From: Asterias amurensis
Taxonomy: Eukaryota > Echinodermata > Asteroidea > Forcipulatida > Asteriidae
Reading direction: 5' to 3'
Length of the DNA stretch: 64,000 bases
NCBI RefSeq assembly: GCF_032118995.1
Contig: NC_092662.1
Coordinates: 6,386,001 to 6,450,000 of the forward strand
Below are positions 11,101 to 21,996 of the stretch, piece after piece. The position numbers and the translations under genes are program-made. Each line of letters begins with the position of its first letter. Within the stretch, counting starts at the first letter, position 1. Below the pieces are notes generated by a model, which saw only the letters and a program-made list of their open reading frames with translations, had not been told where the DNA came from and searched no databases.

Positions 11101-12600
11101 CACCCTTTGATTAAATGGACCCATCCAGGCAGTCTCAACGGCCGCGCCTGCGTTCAAAGGGTAGAACGTATTCGAAATCTTTAAATTTATATAGGGAATG
11201 TACGTGCACTACACACAGCGCGCCGTTTGCGTAGGTTTGTATGTAGAGCTTCGACCGGCGCTCGTCGCGAGAGAAGAATGAGATTATTTTCAACGTAGGT
11301 GGCGAGTTCGTGGCGCGACCCCTTCCGCCCCCCCTGGCCCCACCCACAGACACAGCTTCTGCCCTGCCCTGTACGGCTAATGTGTTTTCTTTCTTTATTA
11401 AGTTTTATGACAACTAGCGGGATGCCGCGCTTCACGCGGCACCCCGCTAGATGAGGAGGATTCTAGTATACACAAATGTTGTGAAAGGTAATGTTGGGTA
11501 AGGGAGGTATTCTTACAGGTAATAATCATTTCGTAGGATTGGATTAAAAATTGTATATAATCGGTATGGAATCGTCATTTGTTGTATTTTGATAAATTGT
11601 TGAGCGTGCACAACATAGTTGTGAAATGTCGCCTCCCCTCCTAACCTTCTCTCTTGCGTTCTCCAACTAAAGGAATTGGTGTGTGTTTCTGGAATTGAGC
11701 TTTAATATTGGGGAAGGGTGTTCTTGGCAATGATGGTTCATGGCATGATATGTAGGGTTTTTCGTGATGTTTTAGTGTTGATCAAGCGGGCCAACGCATT
11801 ATCTGTATAAATATGGATTATTTTTCGCCTCTTTTACGCATAGTTTTAATTCAATCGGCTTTTGTCATTGTATTAATTTTATTCACTGCACTGAGTATTT
11901 CCCCGCTACTACTGTAAGGGTAATTACTTAGTCGACTAAAAAGATAGCACGTACACTGCTATGACACACTTACTTTATTGTGTTGAGAGCACATTGGGTA
12001 TAATTCAAATATTGCCGACAACAGGCGGTCGTTGTCAAAGAGCCAATCAGACAATTGTATATCACGATGAATTTGGAATCAGCAGTGGTATTTGGTTCCC
12101 TCCGCAACAAATCCGAAGTCACCGATAGCCACGGATTTACTCGACTAAAGGCTCACAAGAGTCTGGTCCGCCCCCCCCTCCCCCCCCAACAATAATCACC
12201 GCTTGTATGAAAGTGGTACCCTCTTGCTATAATATGATTTGCTGCTTTGATGCCAATAACGTTCACACGATTTTAGAATCTTAGGCCCCCATCGTGATTT
12301 ATCAAGCGTACGTTAAACCCTGCATACAAGTTGTCGGAGCACCAAATAAAGCGAGTTTTCGGAACATGCTGTGCAACAGATAAAACTATTACCACCGCCT
12401 TTGGGGAATAACAGAGCGTTGACCTCTCTCATACCAATTAATTCTCATGTAAACTTTCTGGTCAACATCCGCCGTGGCGCGCACCCCGCGTGACGAAGTC
12501 CCCTGATAAAACATCCAATTTTATATGTTATCATATCTCTGGAACCCTATACAAACTAAAATAATAGAAACGGTAATTTTATTGGTCTTTAATAACTACT
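11101..12600. repeat. G+C-richer island with strong hairpin 11414-11450; possible Helitron-like end
   Basis: At 11414-11450 'ctagcgggatgccgcg' and 'gcggcaccccgctag' form a near-perfect hairpin ending in CTAG. A CTRR end beside a G+C hairpin is typical of Helitron 3' termini, although here the CTAG lies inside the stem. A related 'gcaccccgcgtgacgaag' string appears near 12480. No helicase/Rep coding was found, and the reading frames near 11135-11435 look like chance ORFs in G+C-rich DNA. Confidence 0.3.
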
Positions 12601-14440
12601 CCTACTTATTTCACTTTTAGAAAACATTTGCCTTGTTATTTTGAGGGTTTGTACGTCCAGTTTGGTTAATTTTGTATGGAGAAATTCGTAATAAAATGTG
12701 TAGTACCCGATTCAGCCGCACATGAGGGCTCAACCCGACGGCCAATTGCTTAATACCGTAAACGGATTTGGCAAATGCACATCCTGAGTCCTGACCAAAC
12801 TGCATTAAGTTATAACAATTTTGTTGCTTCAGAACCTTGACCAATGGAATGTTCTTGTACAGCTTCAAAACAGCCATTGATGTTTCACAAAGTTCGTAAC
12901 TATGAAAGCATACTTTTCTTAAACGGTAATTTCATGTACTCTTTTGAAGAACTGGCAAAACCTATATGAAAAGAATCAGTAATGTATTCACTTTCTTATT
13001 GCAAATAAATTATTGCAATTTCTGCGTGTATACGTTCTGTGTGTGGGGATGACATAATGGACTGTACCTCATACCACCAATGGTACAGGGTTATATGGAA
13101 CAAATAAAGTTATTAGCAACAGCAGTGGGTTGCTGTTTGATGCGTTTAAAAAATGCTGGAAAGTTGGGTACGTCTACATGAGTGACTTAATTATAATAAA
13201 CACATCTGTAACAGGCGCATGTATTTTTGTTTCTCATAAATATTTTTTATTTAACACGCGAAATTAAACCTGACGGCCGATTGCTTAAAGGATTTGGGTA
13301 CTTTTTCAAAATGTCCATAGATTTACATTAAACCTGTAACAGTGTTTGAAGATAATGACAGTGGAAAGCTTCCCTTCAAATATTACTTACTGAGGTGCTG
13401 TAGTTTTTGAGAAATGAGTAAAACAATGTCATGAAAATACGTTTGTAAATGATTAAAATAATTTTTGTCTCACGAGACGAAAATTATTTTCATGACATTG
13501 TTTTACTTATTTCCCAAAAACTACAGCACTTCAGCACGTAATATTTTCAGGGAAGCTTTCTACTACCATTATCTTCAAACTGTGTAAGTTTAGTATAAGT
13601 CTGTGGACATTGTGTTTTTTGTACTACAAAAGTTACATAGACCCTTTAATACAAAACGGATTTGGCAAAATGTACATCCTGAGTCCTGACCAAACTGCTT
13701 TAAGTTCTAACAATTTTGTTGCTTCAGAACTTTGACCAATGAAATGTTCGTTTACAGCTTCAAAACAGCCATTGATGTTTCACAAAATGCGTAACTCTGA
13801 AAGCATACTATTCTTAAACGGTAATTTTGTGTACTCTTTTGAAGAACTGTTGGCAAAACCTATATGAAAAGAATCAGTAATGTATTCACTTTCTTCTTGA
13901 AAATATTGCAACTTTTGTGTGTATAGGTTCTGTATGTGGGGGGGGGGGGGGGGGATGACATATGGACTGTACCACCAATGGTTCAGGGTTATTTTTATAT
14001 GGAACAAATAAAGTTATTAACAACAATGGGTTGCTGTTTGATGTTTCACAAAATGCGTAACTCTGAAAGCATACTATTCTTAAACGGTAATTTCGTGTAC
14101 TCTTTTGAAGAACTGGCAAAACCTATATGAAAAGAATCAGTAATGTATTCACTTTCTTCTTGAAAATGTTGCAACTTTTGTGTGTATACGTTCTGTATGT
14201 GGGGGATGACATATGGACTGTACCACCAATGGTACAGGGTTATTTTTATATGGAATAAATAAAGTTATTAACAACAACGGGTTGCTGTTTGATGGGTTTA
14301 AAAAATGCTGGAAAGTTGGGTAGGCCTACATGAGTGACTTAATTTTAATAAACACATCCTGTAACAGCATGTATTTTTGTTTCTCATAAAGCCTTAATAT
14401 TTGTTATTTTAATAACACGCGAAATTAAACCCCCCTGTAC
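12601..14440. repeat. local segmental duplication, three related blocks
   Basis: A block with 'gtttcacaaa.tgcgtaac', 'cttaaacggtaattt.gtgt' and 'aacctatatgaaaagaatca', followed by 'gtggggg.atgacatatggac', occurs at about 12885-13150, 13775-14040 and 14042-14300. An upstream part ('atttggcaaa.tg.acatcctg') pairs 12760-12880 with 13660-13780. A poly-G run (about 13937-13954) interrupts the second block. No copy has a coding frame I can support. Confidence 0.6.
13286..13652. repeat. foldback element inside the segmental duplication
   Basis: Left 'gaggtgctgtagtttttgag' (about 13391) and right 'ctacagcacttcagcacg' (about 13521) are inverted. The inner arms 'aaaacaatgtcatgaaaata' and 'tttcatgacattgttttac' surround a small 'gtctcacgagac' centre. 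It interrupts the block shared between 12.9 and 13.7 kb, so it inserted into one copy. Confidence 0.55.
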
Positions 14441-14559
14441 AAAATGGTATATACACAATGCCATTTACCCCTCTGCATGCTCTGCCCAACATCAATGAGT
14501 CACTCTGGAATGTTAATGGGAGTCCAAGGACCCACTTCAAACCAAAATAGGTGGCTCTG

Positions 14560-14765
14560 TGTGCAACCTATGGCTCCCCCCTTCGACCAACAGGTGGCCC
14601 ATATCAAAACCAGACAACCACACATGTAAGGAGATAACGCTCGTGACTCTAGCCAATCATACGGCTTCCCCCTTCGACCAACAGGTGGCCCTTATCAAAA
14701 CCAGACAACCACACATATAATTGTAAAAGGGGAGATTCGTAAAAGGAGATATCGCTCGTGACTCC
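14560..14765 (+). repeat. two-copy direct repeat, ~95-bp spacing
   Basis: The string 'cccccttcgaccaacaggtg', continuing through 'ccagacaaccacacat', occurs at about 14576 and about 14668. Both are followed by 'aaggagata.cgctcgtgact' and 'ccaatca'. It is a simple tandem duplication in non-coding DNA. Confidence 0.7.
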
Positions 14766-15555
14766 AGCCAATCAGACAACTCGTAAGAGGGAGTTCGGGT
14801 CAGGGTTTTATAGACTTGCAACCCGACGTCTGAAACGACACAACCGTGTTGAATTCCACAAGGATGCCATGCCACTGGAGCTTCTAATTTCAATCCAAGA
14901 TGGCGCGGGTTACGGCTTTAAAGTTTAATGTAATAATAATAAAGTTTAATGTAATAATTAAAGTTTAAAAATAATAGTATAGATCTCGTCAAATCTTTTC
15001 TGAAGCGCAGAAATTTTTTCTAACAAGAAACTACAGAATTTCAAATAATTAGTACGTATAAAAGGTTTTCAAACTTTATGATTCTGAACGGGTATTAGCA
15101 GTATGTTTTTAGCCTTTTTACCTGATAATAGTGAAAAATAAATGAACGTTTTCTTACCAACTTTTTCGATCAAAATCCAACATTCCCTAGTTCCGATAGT
15201 TTGTCACCCTCCATCAGATATGACATATGAGTTAGAGCGATAGTAGTCTGAGTACAAGACACACTTTGTGACTGGTGAGGGCGCTATGCAATTTCTTTGA
15301 TCCAAATAAACATGAACTTTAAAGATTTGTAGAATGCAGACGATGGGATTCCTGTGAATGTAAGAGATGCGAATATCTTCCTTAAACGGCTCGTCCTTGA
15401 TGCTTGTATTCCAAACACTTCTACCAAAGAATACAATCTTACATCAATCTTCACATTTTACAAGTAAAACTTTGAGTAAATCATTGTTTTCTCGAAACTT
15501 GTATGAGAGGAGAATTTTGTTAGTTTCCTCAAACAACTCTCGAGGTCGAAGGAAG
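14766..15555. promoter_or_regulatory. 5' flank of PHPT1
   Basis: This is the region upstream of the PHPT1 start. It holds no gene of its own. The reading frame of exon 1 stays open upstream to an ATG at 15367, so part of this stretch may be 5'UTR or, less likely, an N-terminal extension. No TATA box or other element is convincing enough to name. Confidence 0.3.
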
Positions 15556-17819
15556 ATGAGTGTTGGTAATCCATTGTTAGACTCAGTCGAAGATGTAGAT
15601 ATTGATGAGTCGGGAACGTTTAAATACATCCTTGTCAAGGTGTGGCCACTAGATGATGAGAAAACCTTCAAGTATATTGTCAGGGGATATAACTTGGAGT
15701 ATCATGGTAAGTTTTCTTTATTTTTTGAATAAAGGTTTTTTTGTTTAATATTAAACTACTCCATATATTTTTAATTCGGGCAAAACTTAGTACTTTCAAA
15801 GTACACAAATGAATACACATTAAAAACATTCCAAAAACTTAAGTTAAGACAACAGTGGGATGCCCAGGACAGGAGAGCATAACAGTTAAAAATATTTACA
15901 AAAAGGCGTACGTCTCCAAACTAGGGAATTAGTTAATTTAGTAATCAGAAAGGAATTTGTCGATATAAAACAATTTGGGTTGAACAAAGACAGCCTTGGA
16001 ATTGGTAGAGAGCCGGCACTTCAATCTGGAGGTTACAGGTTCAAATCCAGCTCTGTAGAGTGAGACCCAGTGAATGGGGCACTAGATTCCTTTTTTCGAA
16101 ATTTTGACATTATCGGTCATCTCTAGAGTCTAGTACGTCAGAGAATATCAACATTTCGAAAAAATGAGTACGGCGCCCCAGTTACTGGGTCTAAGCTCTG
16201 GTAATTTTTTCTTTGTTTAACCATCAATCCCAAATATATATTTTAATAGATTTTTACTCAGTCTGGTCATTTTTTCTTTGTTACAAATGTGGTTTATTAA
16301 TTACTTGAAATTTTAATATTATTAGTTTTAAAGGTGATTTATTTTATCTGGAAAAAACTCAATTAAAAACAACCAATTAAAAACCAAATATAAAAATATT
16401 TATATAATTCCTATGTGTATGATTAAGTGGAAAGTGTAATGGGTGACTTTTGGGTACTTCTATGACTATGAGGTTCGTTTCGTTCCGCTATCGTTGACGA
16501 TAGCGGAACGAACCTTTTAGTTCCAGGAGTAACTTTTGGGATGCTAGGCACATAGGTGGCAGCAGACTTTCCAGATATTAAAAATCCATTGTTCTCGGTA
16601 ATGTGGGCATGCTCAGCAGAACTACGTAAAACAATGGACATTTACCTGGTAATTATGTCATCTGCAAACCTGCAACCTATTGTTCCAAAGTCCCAGGACC
16701 ATTATTGCTGTACCCATATATTAAAGTTTGTCTAATTCTCTTACTTTCTATTTTATTTCAGCTGATATACAAGAGCAGATAAAGCCAAAGTTTAACAAAA
16801 TGAAGATTGATTGTTTTTGTGTGGGAGGAGGACGTATCGAACACAACCCTCAAGACAAATCCATATTAGTTTATGGCTATTCAATGGTGAGGCCATAAAC
16901 TTAAGATTTAAGACATGGACACTATTGGTAATTGTCAAAGACCAGTCTTCTCACTTGGTGTATCTCAACATAAGCATAAAATAAAAAACTTTGGTCGTCG
17001 AAGATGCAAGATAATAAGGAGAGATAAAACAATCTTTTTACACAAAGTCAAGTGCTTTCAGATGCTTGATTTTGAGACCTCAAATTCTAAATATGAGGTC
17101 TCGAAATCAAATTTAACCAAGTTTTTATGAAAAAAATTATTTTGAGTAATTACCAAAAGTGTCCAGTTCCTTTTACCTTCTAGTTCTAGGGTGTTATGGC
17201 CGAGCAGTTTATAGCTTTGAATTCAAGTTTTGGTGGTTAAGTCATTGGAGTGTTGGTTTGAATCCCGGTCACAACACTTGTGTCCGTGAGCAAGATACTT
17301 TACTATAATTGCTTCTCTCTCCATCCAAGGGTGGATTACACAAAGAGTTAGGACCAGTCTTATCTCGAGTTAAGACGAGTTACTCGTCCTAACAGTAACC
17401 AAGGACTGGCCTGAAGTTTTAGTATCTCTTAGGACTAGTCCATAGTAAGGACTAGTCCTAACGCTTTGTGAAATCGACCTCGGGGGTATAAATGGGTACC
17501 TGGTAGAGGTTGATATTGTGTATGAAAAAGCCTTCAGAGCGCCACGACAGCCCGGGGCTGTAGGCCTATACTCACCACGATGCTGAGAAAGATTATTGGC
17601 CCAATGACCAGGGCACTTACGAAAAGTGCATTAATACATGTATGTTACTGCAAAACGTGCTATATACAAAAACTTGTTATTTTGACTATTAATCGATATC
17701 TTGTTTCTATTTTTCCTGAACAGGGTTACGGACAAGCAAATCACAGCATTACTGTAGAGAAACTTAAGGCAAAGTATCCAGACTATACGAGTATCACATT
17801 TAATAATGAGGGATACTGA
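15556..17819 (+). CDS. PHPT1: 14 kDa phosphohistidine phosphatase, three exons, complete
   Basis: Exons 15556-15706, 16762-16886 and 17724-17819 join in frame through GT-AG introns (donors gtaagt and gtgagg; acceptors ttatttcag and cctgaacag) to give 123 aa, close to the 125 aa usual for PHPT1. The protein removes phosphate from phosphohistidine in target proteins and is a soluble cytosolic enzyme. Hallmarks are [14 protein letters not shown] near the N-terminus, [12 protein letters not shown] with the catalytic His at residue 50 (human His53), [11 protein letters not shown] and YGYS in exon 2, and KAKYPDY...NEGY at the C-terminus. The ATG at 15556 gives the family's usual short N-terminus. 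An upstream in-frame ATG (15367) would add 63 residues without family support. Intron 2 holds a TTAA MITE and a SINE. The gene is convergent with DNase II. Confidence 0.95.
15994..16200. repeat. SINE-B head fragment and foldback MITE in PHPT1 intron 1
   Basis: About 15994-16070 reads 'ggaattggtagagagccgg' and 'ggttcaaatccagctctg', a decayed tRNA-like head of SINE family B. It runs into a foldback bounded by 'gagacccagtgaatgggg' and 'cgccccagttactgggtct' (about 16060-16194). The 'cagta.ctggggcgc' end recurs at about 37536, 37617 and 37950. Confidence 0.5.
16468..16519. repeat. near-perfect hairpin
   Basis: 'ggttcgtttcgttccgctat' is followed after a few bases by 'gatagcggaacgaacc'. It is a stand-alone stem in PHPT1 intron 1 with no sign of function. 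Confidence 0.6.
16907..17175. repeat. TTAA MITE family M1 (short copy)
   Basis: It starts at 'ttaagacatggacactattg' and ends 'aattaccaaaagtgtccag', matching the M1 termini. It is shorter than the full 376-bp copy at 26040-26415 and lies in PHPT1 intron 2. Confidence 0.7.
17190..17630 (+). repeat. SINE family A, interrupted by MITE family M6
   Basis: The head begins near 17200 ('atggccgagcag') with a B-box near 17257. The body is broken at about 17327-17475 by 'cacaaagagttaggaccag ... ctttgtgaaatcgacc', an M6 foldback also present at 22065-22222 and 23233-23377. The SINE resumes with 'tataaatgggtacctggtag' and 'ttgatattgtgtatgaaaaa', as at 21655-21705. This is a clear nested insertion. Confidence 0.65.
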
Positions 17820-18880
17820 GAGAGGAAGATTGAAGACGGATCCCTCTGACTTGCCATCGTCATCAAAAGCGCTGTGTGGAAATGAACTTGAAGGAATAGG
17901 GCCTAACACCAGCTGTATCCTTGGACTGTATGTTGTTCCGTGGACGCTATTGTGGAACTGTTTGTGATGACTGCTTTCATTGTACGAACCAGAACTGAAG
18001 GGGGGAGTATTTTTTTAAAAACTTAAAAATTGACTTGGTAATGAGCATTGGAGAGCTGTTGATAATATAAAACATTGTGGGAAACAACTCCCTCTGATGT
18101 AACGTAGTTTTTGAGAAAGAGGTAATTTCTCACTACAATAATAAAAGACTTCTTGCTAGAAGTCTTTTATTCCTATCTGAAAGCACACAAATTCAACCAA
18201 CAAAACTTGGGTGTTTTTGTCTTTCATCATTTTCTCGCAACTTCGATGACCGATTGAGTCCAAATTTTTACAGGTTTGTTATTTTATGCATATGATGGGA
18301 TACACCGTGTGAGAAGACGGGTCTTTGACAATTACCAAACGTGTACCTTCCCGTTGACCATTGTTCTAAAGGTTCTTGACAGTGTAATGCTGATACTATG
18401 TGTGTAAGCCAATTTATTAGGGGAAAAACAATTAAGGTCACAGTTCTGGGAAATCAGCATAGAGCTTGTGAATCTTTTCTTAAACAATTTGCAATTTTTA
18501 AAAAAAGAGCTAAAATGCATGGCACTGATGCTTGGGTTAAATCCATAAAAGACATCGCCAAATATGGTACGAAAATCTGGATAGGTTCTGTATAATTCAG
18601 GCAAGTTGTTGCAGGCAACATTTGTATAAACAATACATGACTTGGACCGAAACCAAAGAAGTATTACAAATACATGTATTTCACCCCTTGATTTTGTTGT
18701 GTCTGAACTCTTCAAAGAAAATGTTAGTGCCAGCCTTTCCAATAATGTTTGCCAGTTATTTGTATCCCATTGGAAGTCGTACAACAAAATTAACAAATTA
18801 AGCAACATTTTTCTAAAAAGTATTTTATTTCCAAAGTAGAAAAGGGCATACAAAAGGTTTACAAAAGCAAAATATACGAG
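17820..18880. repeat. PHPT1 3' flank with an M1 MITE copy (about 18020-18355)
   Basis: The first 200 bp probably include the PHPT1 3'UTR; an 'aataaaag' at 18140 lies within repeat sequence. About 18020-18355 is an M1 copy (ctcccTCTGA.GTAACGTAG, 'tttgacaattacca') whose internal palindrome is replaced by a different hairpin, 'aaaagacttcttgctagaag'. Frames from about 18400 to 18850 show no recognisable protein. Confidence 0.5.
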
Positions 18881-18998
18881 TTAAAGGAACCGTTGCCTTG
18901 GATCGGTCGAGTTGGTCTTTGAAAAGCCTTTGTAACCGTTTGTTATAAATTGCATATGGTTAGAAACTCGACCAATCCAAGGCAACGTGTTCCTTTAA
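18881..18998. repeat. TTAA foldback MITE M3, deleted copy
   Basis: TTAA at 18881-18884 and 18995-18998 bound 110 bp made almost only of the two ends, 'aggaaccgttgccttggatc' and 'ccaaggcaacgtgttcct'. Compare the full-length copy at 48734-49098. Confidence 0.8.
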
Positions 18999-18999
18999 A

Positions 19000-19542
19000 G
19001 CTTTTTTTGAGAAAATAGTAACAGGGTAATTTAAGAGTCAAATTGTGGCAAGATTTTGCTTCTCTGCCTTCAGATCAGTAAGACTGGCAGCTTTTTGTGA
19101 CACTATCCATTGTGACTGAACAAAGCATTTCACTGGAGATTCAAATCTTACTCACATGGCAAATTAAAGCCAAGGTTTTCACTCTTGTTTTTGATTAATT
19201 TCTATGTAATATGACAAAACGATTTTTGTCTACAAATTATAAACACACAATTTTTTTATGACACGGCATGTCACATTTACATTCTAAGAGAATTCATGGT
19301 TGCCAATTGTGTTTCTCAGTCTTGTTAAAATAACAAAAGTTGCTGGATGACAAAAGTTTTGTATATTGTCTTAAAAATATATACACTTTGGTTTCACAGC
19401 ATGTCACATCTGATGCATTCATAAGAAGAGAGTTCATGATATGCCAGTTGTGTTGTTGATAGTTTCAATAAAACCAAGACCATTCACAATAAAATACAAA
19501 AATAAGTGTGGTACTTTGTCAATAAAGATTGTCTATTATCCT
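19000..19542. other. intergenic, nothing recognised
   Basis: A+T-rich DNA between PHPT1 and DNase II. 'atgtcaca' and 'attca.aagaga.ttcatg' words repeat near 19268-19300 and 19403-19440, hinting at a short old duplication. No gene seen. Confidence 0.35.
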
Positions 19543-19888
19543 TTAAAGCCATTGGACACTTTCTGAACAGAAAAAAAATTAAAAGTTCACAGATTTACAA
19601 ATAACTTACAGGGTTTACAGAAGGTAATGGTGAAAGACTTCTCTTGAAATATTATTCCATGAAATGCTTTACTATTTTAGAAAACATTAAAACAATATCA
19701 ATTCTCGATATCGAGAATTACAGATTTATTTTAAACACATGTCATGACACGGCGAAACGTGCGGAAACAAGGGTGGGTTTTCCCGATATACATGTATATC
19801 ACAGGTTTGTTATTTTATATATAAGTTGTAATACACGAAGTGTGGGCCTTGGACAATACTGTTTACCGAAAGTGTCCAATGGCTTTAA
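19543..19888. repeat. TTAA MITE family M2
   Basis: TTAA flanks (19543-19546 and 19885-19888) enclose termini 'agccattggacacttt' and 'gaaagtgtccaatggct'. The interior includes 'attctcgatatcgagaatta' and 'gtcatgacacggcgaaacg', shared with 53464-53831 and 55587-55952. Confidence 0.85.
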
Positions 19889-19938
19889 AGTACATTGCAG
19901 TGTGTTCTACACAAATCTCCCACTTTTCATCGTAAATT

Positions 19939-20325
19939 TTAAAGGAATACGTTGCCTTGGATCGGACGAGTTGGTCTATAAAAAGCGTTTATAACCGTTT
20001 TTTAAATAATGCATATGGTTGGAAAGATGTTTTGAAAGTAGAATACAATGATCCACACAAATCTGCCTGGAAATAGCGTGGTTTCCTTTTACTGTGCGTA
20101 CAAACACGGTCAGCCATTTATGGGAGTCAAAAATCTGACTCCCATAAATGGCTGACTGATTTAGTCGACGAGGTAAAAGGAAAACCGTGCAATTTCGAGG
20201 CATGTTTGTGTGGATCATTGAATTCTATTTTTCGGCATCTTTCTACCCATATGCATTTTATAACAAACGGTTACAAATGCTTTCCAAAGACCAACTCGAC
20301 CGACCCAAGGCAACGTGTTCCTTGG
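19939..20325. repeat. TTAA foldback MITE M3
   Basis: It begins after TTAA at 19939-19942 with 'aggaatacgttgccttgg' and ends 'cccaaggcaacgtgttcct'. The centre is a perfect stem, 'gggagtcaaaaatctgactc', around 20130. The right TTAA is mutated. The arms contain 'acaatgatccacacaaat' and its inverse. Confidence 0.8.
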
Positions 20326-20537
20326 AATTGATTACATTTTTGGTAAATTTACTGGATCCAGCCAGTTTTGTTTTCTTGAGTAATGTCTTAATAACTATCA
20401 TTTATTTTATCAAAACATAACAATTGTAGAAACCGATCCTGCGTCTAGGGAAGATGACCACTCTCATCCAAAAGGTCTTACAAAAAAATTACAAGATGGC
20501 ACAGCATCTCCTGCATAACTAGTATAACTCAAAATTG

Positions 20538-20840
20538 TCATGGCCGAGTGGTTAAGTGCGCCGGATTCAAGCTCTGGTGTTTGATCAGCAGAGTGTAGGT
20601 TCGAATCCCAGTCGTGAAACTTGCTTCGTAAAATTGGGGAGGTAGTGCTTTTTGCTCTACCGGCAAGGCTTCGGACTGATGATACCCAAGCCTACATCTG
20701 TAAGGACTGTAAACGGGGCGACCCTGTTTCAGCCCTAGGAGTAGGTGGCAACGGCCTCTGGAAGAAAAAAAATTGTAGCCCACACCTTGAAGTGGCCTTC
20801 AGGCCTTGTGTGTCTGGCGACGTGCATAAAAAAATATAAA
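20538..20840 (+). repeat. tRNA-derived SINE, family A head with a different body
   Basis: The head 'catggccgagtggttaag' and B-box 'ggttcgaatccca' (about 20600) match family A. The body differs ('acccaagcctacatctgtaa', 'cagccctaggagtaggtgg') and ends in an A-rich tail near 20826-20860. It is a subfamily or chimera that swapped its 3' part. Confidence 0.65.
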
Positions 20841-20962
20841 TTAAAAAATAAAATAAAAAATGAGCCCAATTTTCAAAGGCTTGTTATTTTAAGGTTGATC
20901 ACACAAAACACAAACCCTGACTGTGTGTAGCTCGTCAGCTCTAACAATCCTGTTTCATACTT

Positions 20963-21853
20963 TTAACATTGGTTTACTTGAGAACATTTTTGGCTGGCTG
21001 TAATTCCATGCAAGAAGTTCCTATGGGCGAACTCATTCTCAAAGCACAGTGTGCCTCCACCCCGTTGCAGCTGGGAACACTGTCAAAGAACCAAAAAAGA
21101 AACAATAGTTCAGTCTCAAAATATCTTGAACAAAAGGACCGTAGCTGATTAAATCCTCCACTAGGCAACAGTGATGTTTACATACATTTGCAAAAGCATT
21201 GATATTGAATAGTTGTAATGTTATCGCTTTGATAATGTTTAGATTTGTATATTTGGTTTGGAGTAACACCATGTGTGTATCTACTTGCTGGGTAGATTAT
21301 GTTTTTTAGAGAACTTGTCTTGATATATATTCTACTACGTAGATTTTTAAAATTGTGAAACTTCTCAGTTCTGAAAAGAAACCTCTGAACAAAGGTATTT
21401 GCTATGTGAACCAGTAACACCAGGCTTTAGCCCATACTCTTTCAGAAGTGTTCTGCGTTCATTTACATGCACTATCAATCCTGGCACACAGGACGTACAG
21501 CTTAATGTGTATAGTGAGTGTCCTGGCCGAGTGGTTAAGAGAATCAAATTCAAGTTCTGGTGCAGTCACCGGAGTGTGGGTTCGAATCCCGGTCGTGACT
21601 CTTGTGTCCTTGAGCAAAATACTTATACTATAATTGCTTCTCTTCATCCAGGGGTACATAAATGGGTACCTGCGAGGATAGAGGTTGATATTGTGTATGA
21701 AAAAGCAACAAGCCTCATACAGGCAGCTCAGGGCTGTATACTCCCAAGGGAGCTGAGAAACATTACAGGGATGTTATTGGCCCAATGACCAGGGGACTAA
21801 TGTAAAGCACATTGATATGGTTATTGTGAAATGCGCTATATAAGAATTTGTTA

Positions 21854-21950
<97 letters not shown>

Positions 21951-21951
21951 C

Positions 21952-21996
<45 letters not shown>

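Noticed and set aside
15367..15555. 63-residue N-terminal extension of PHPT1
   Set aside because: The frame is open, but the family starts at about the position of the downstream ATG (15556), and the extension shows no conserved sequence. It is kept only as a less likely alternative start.
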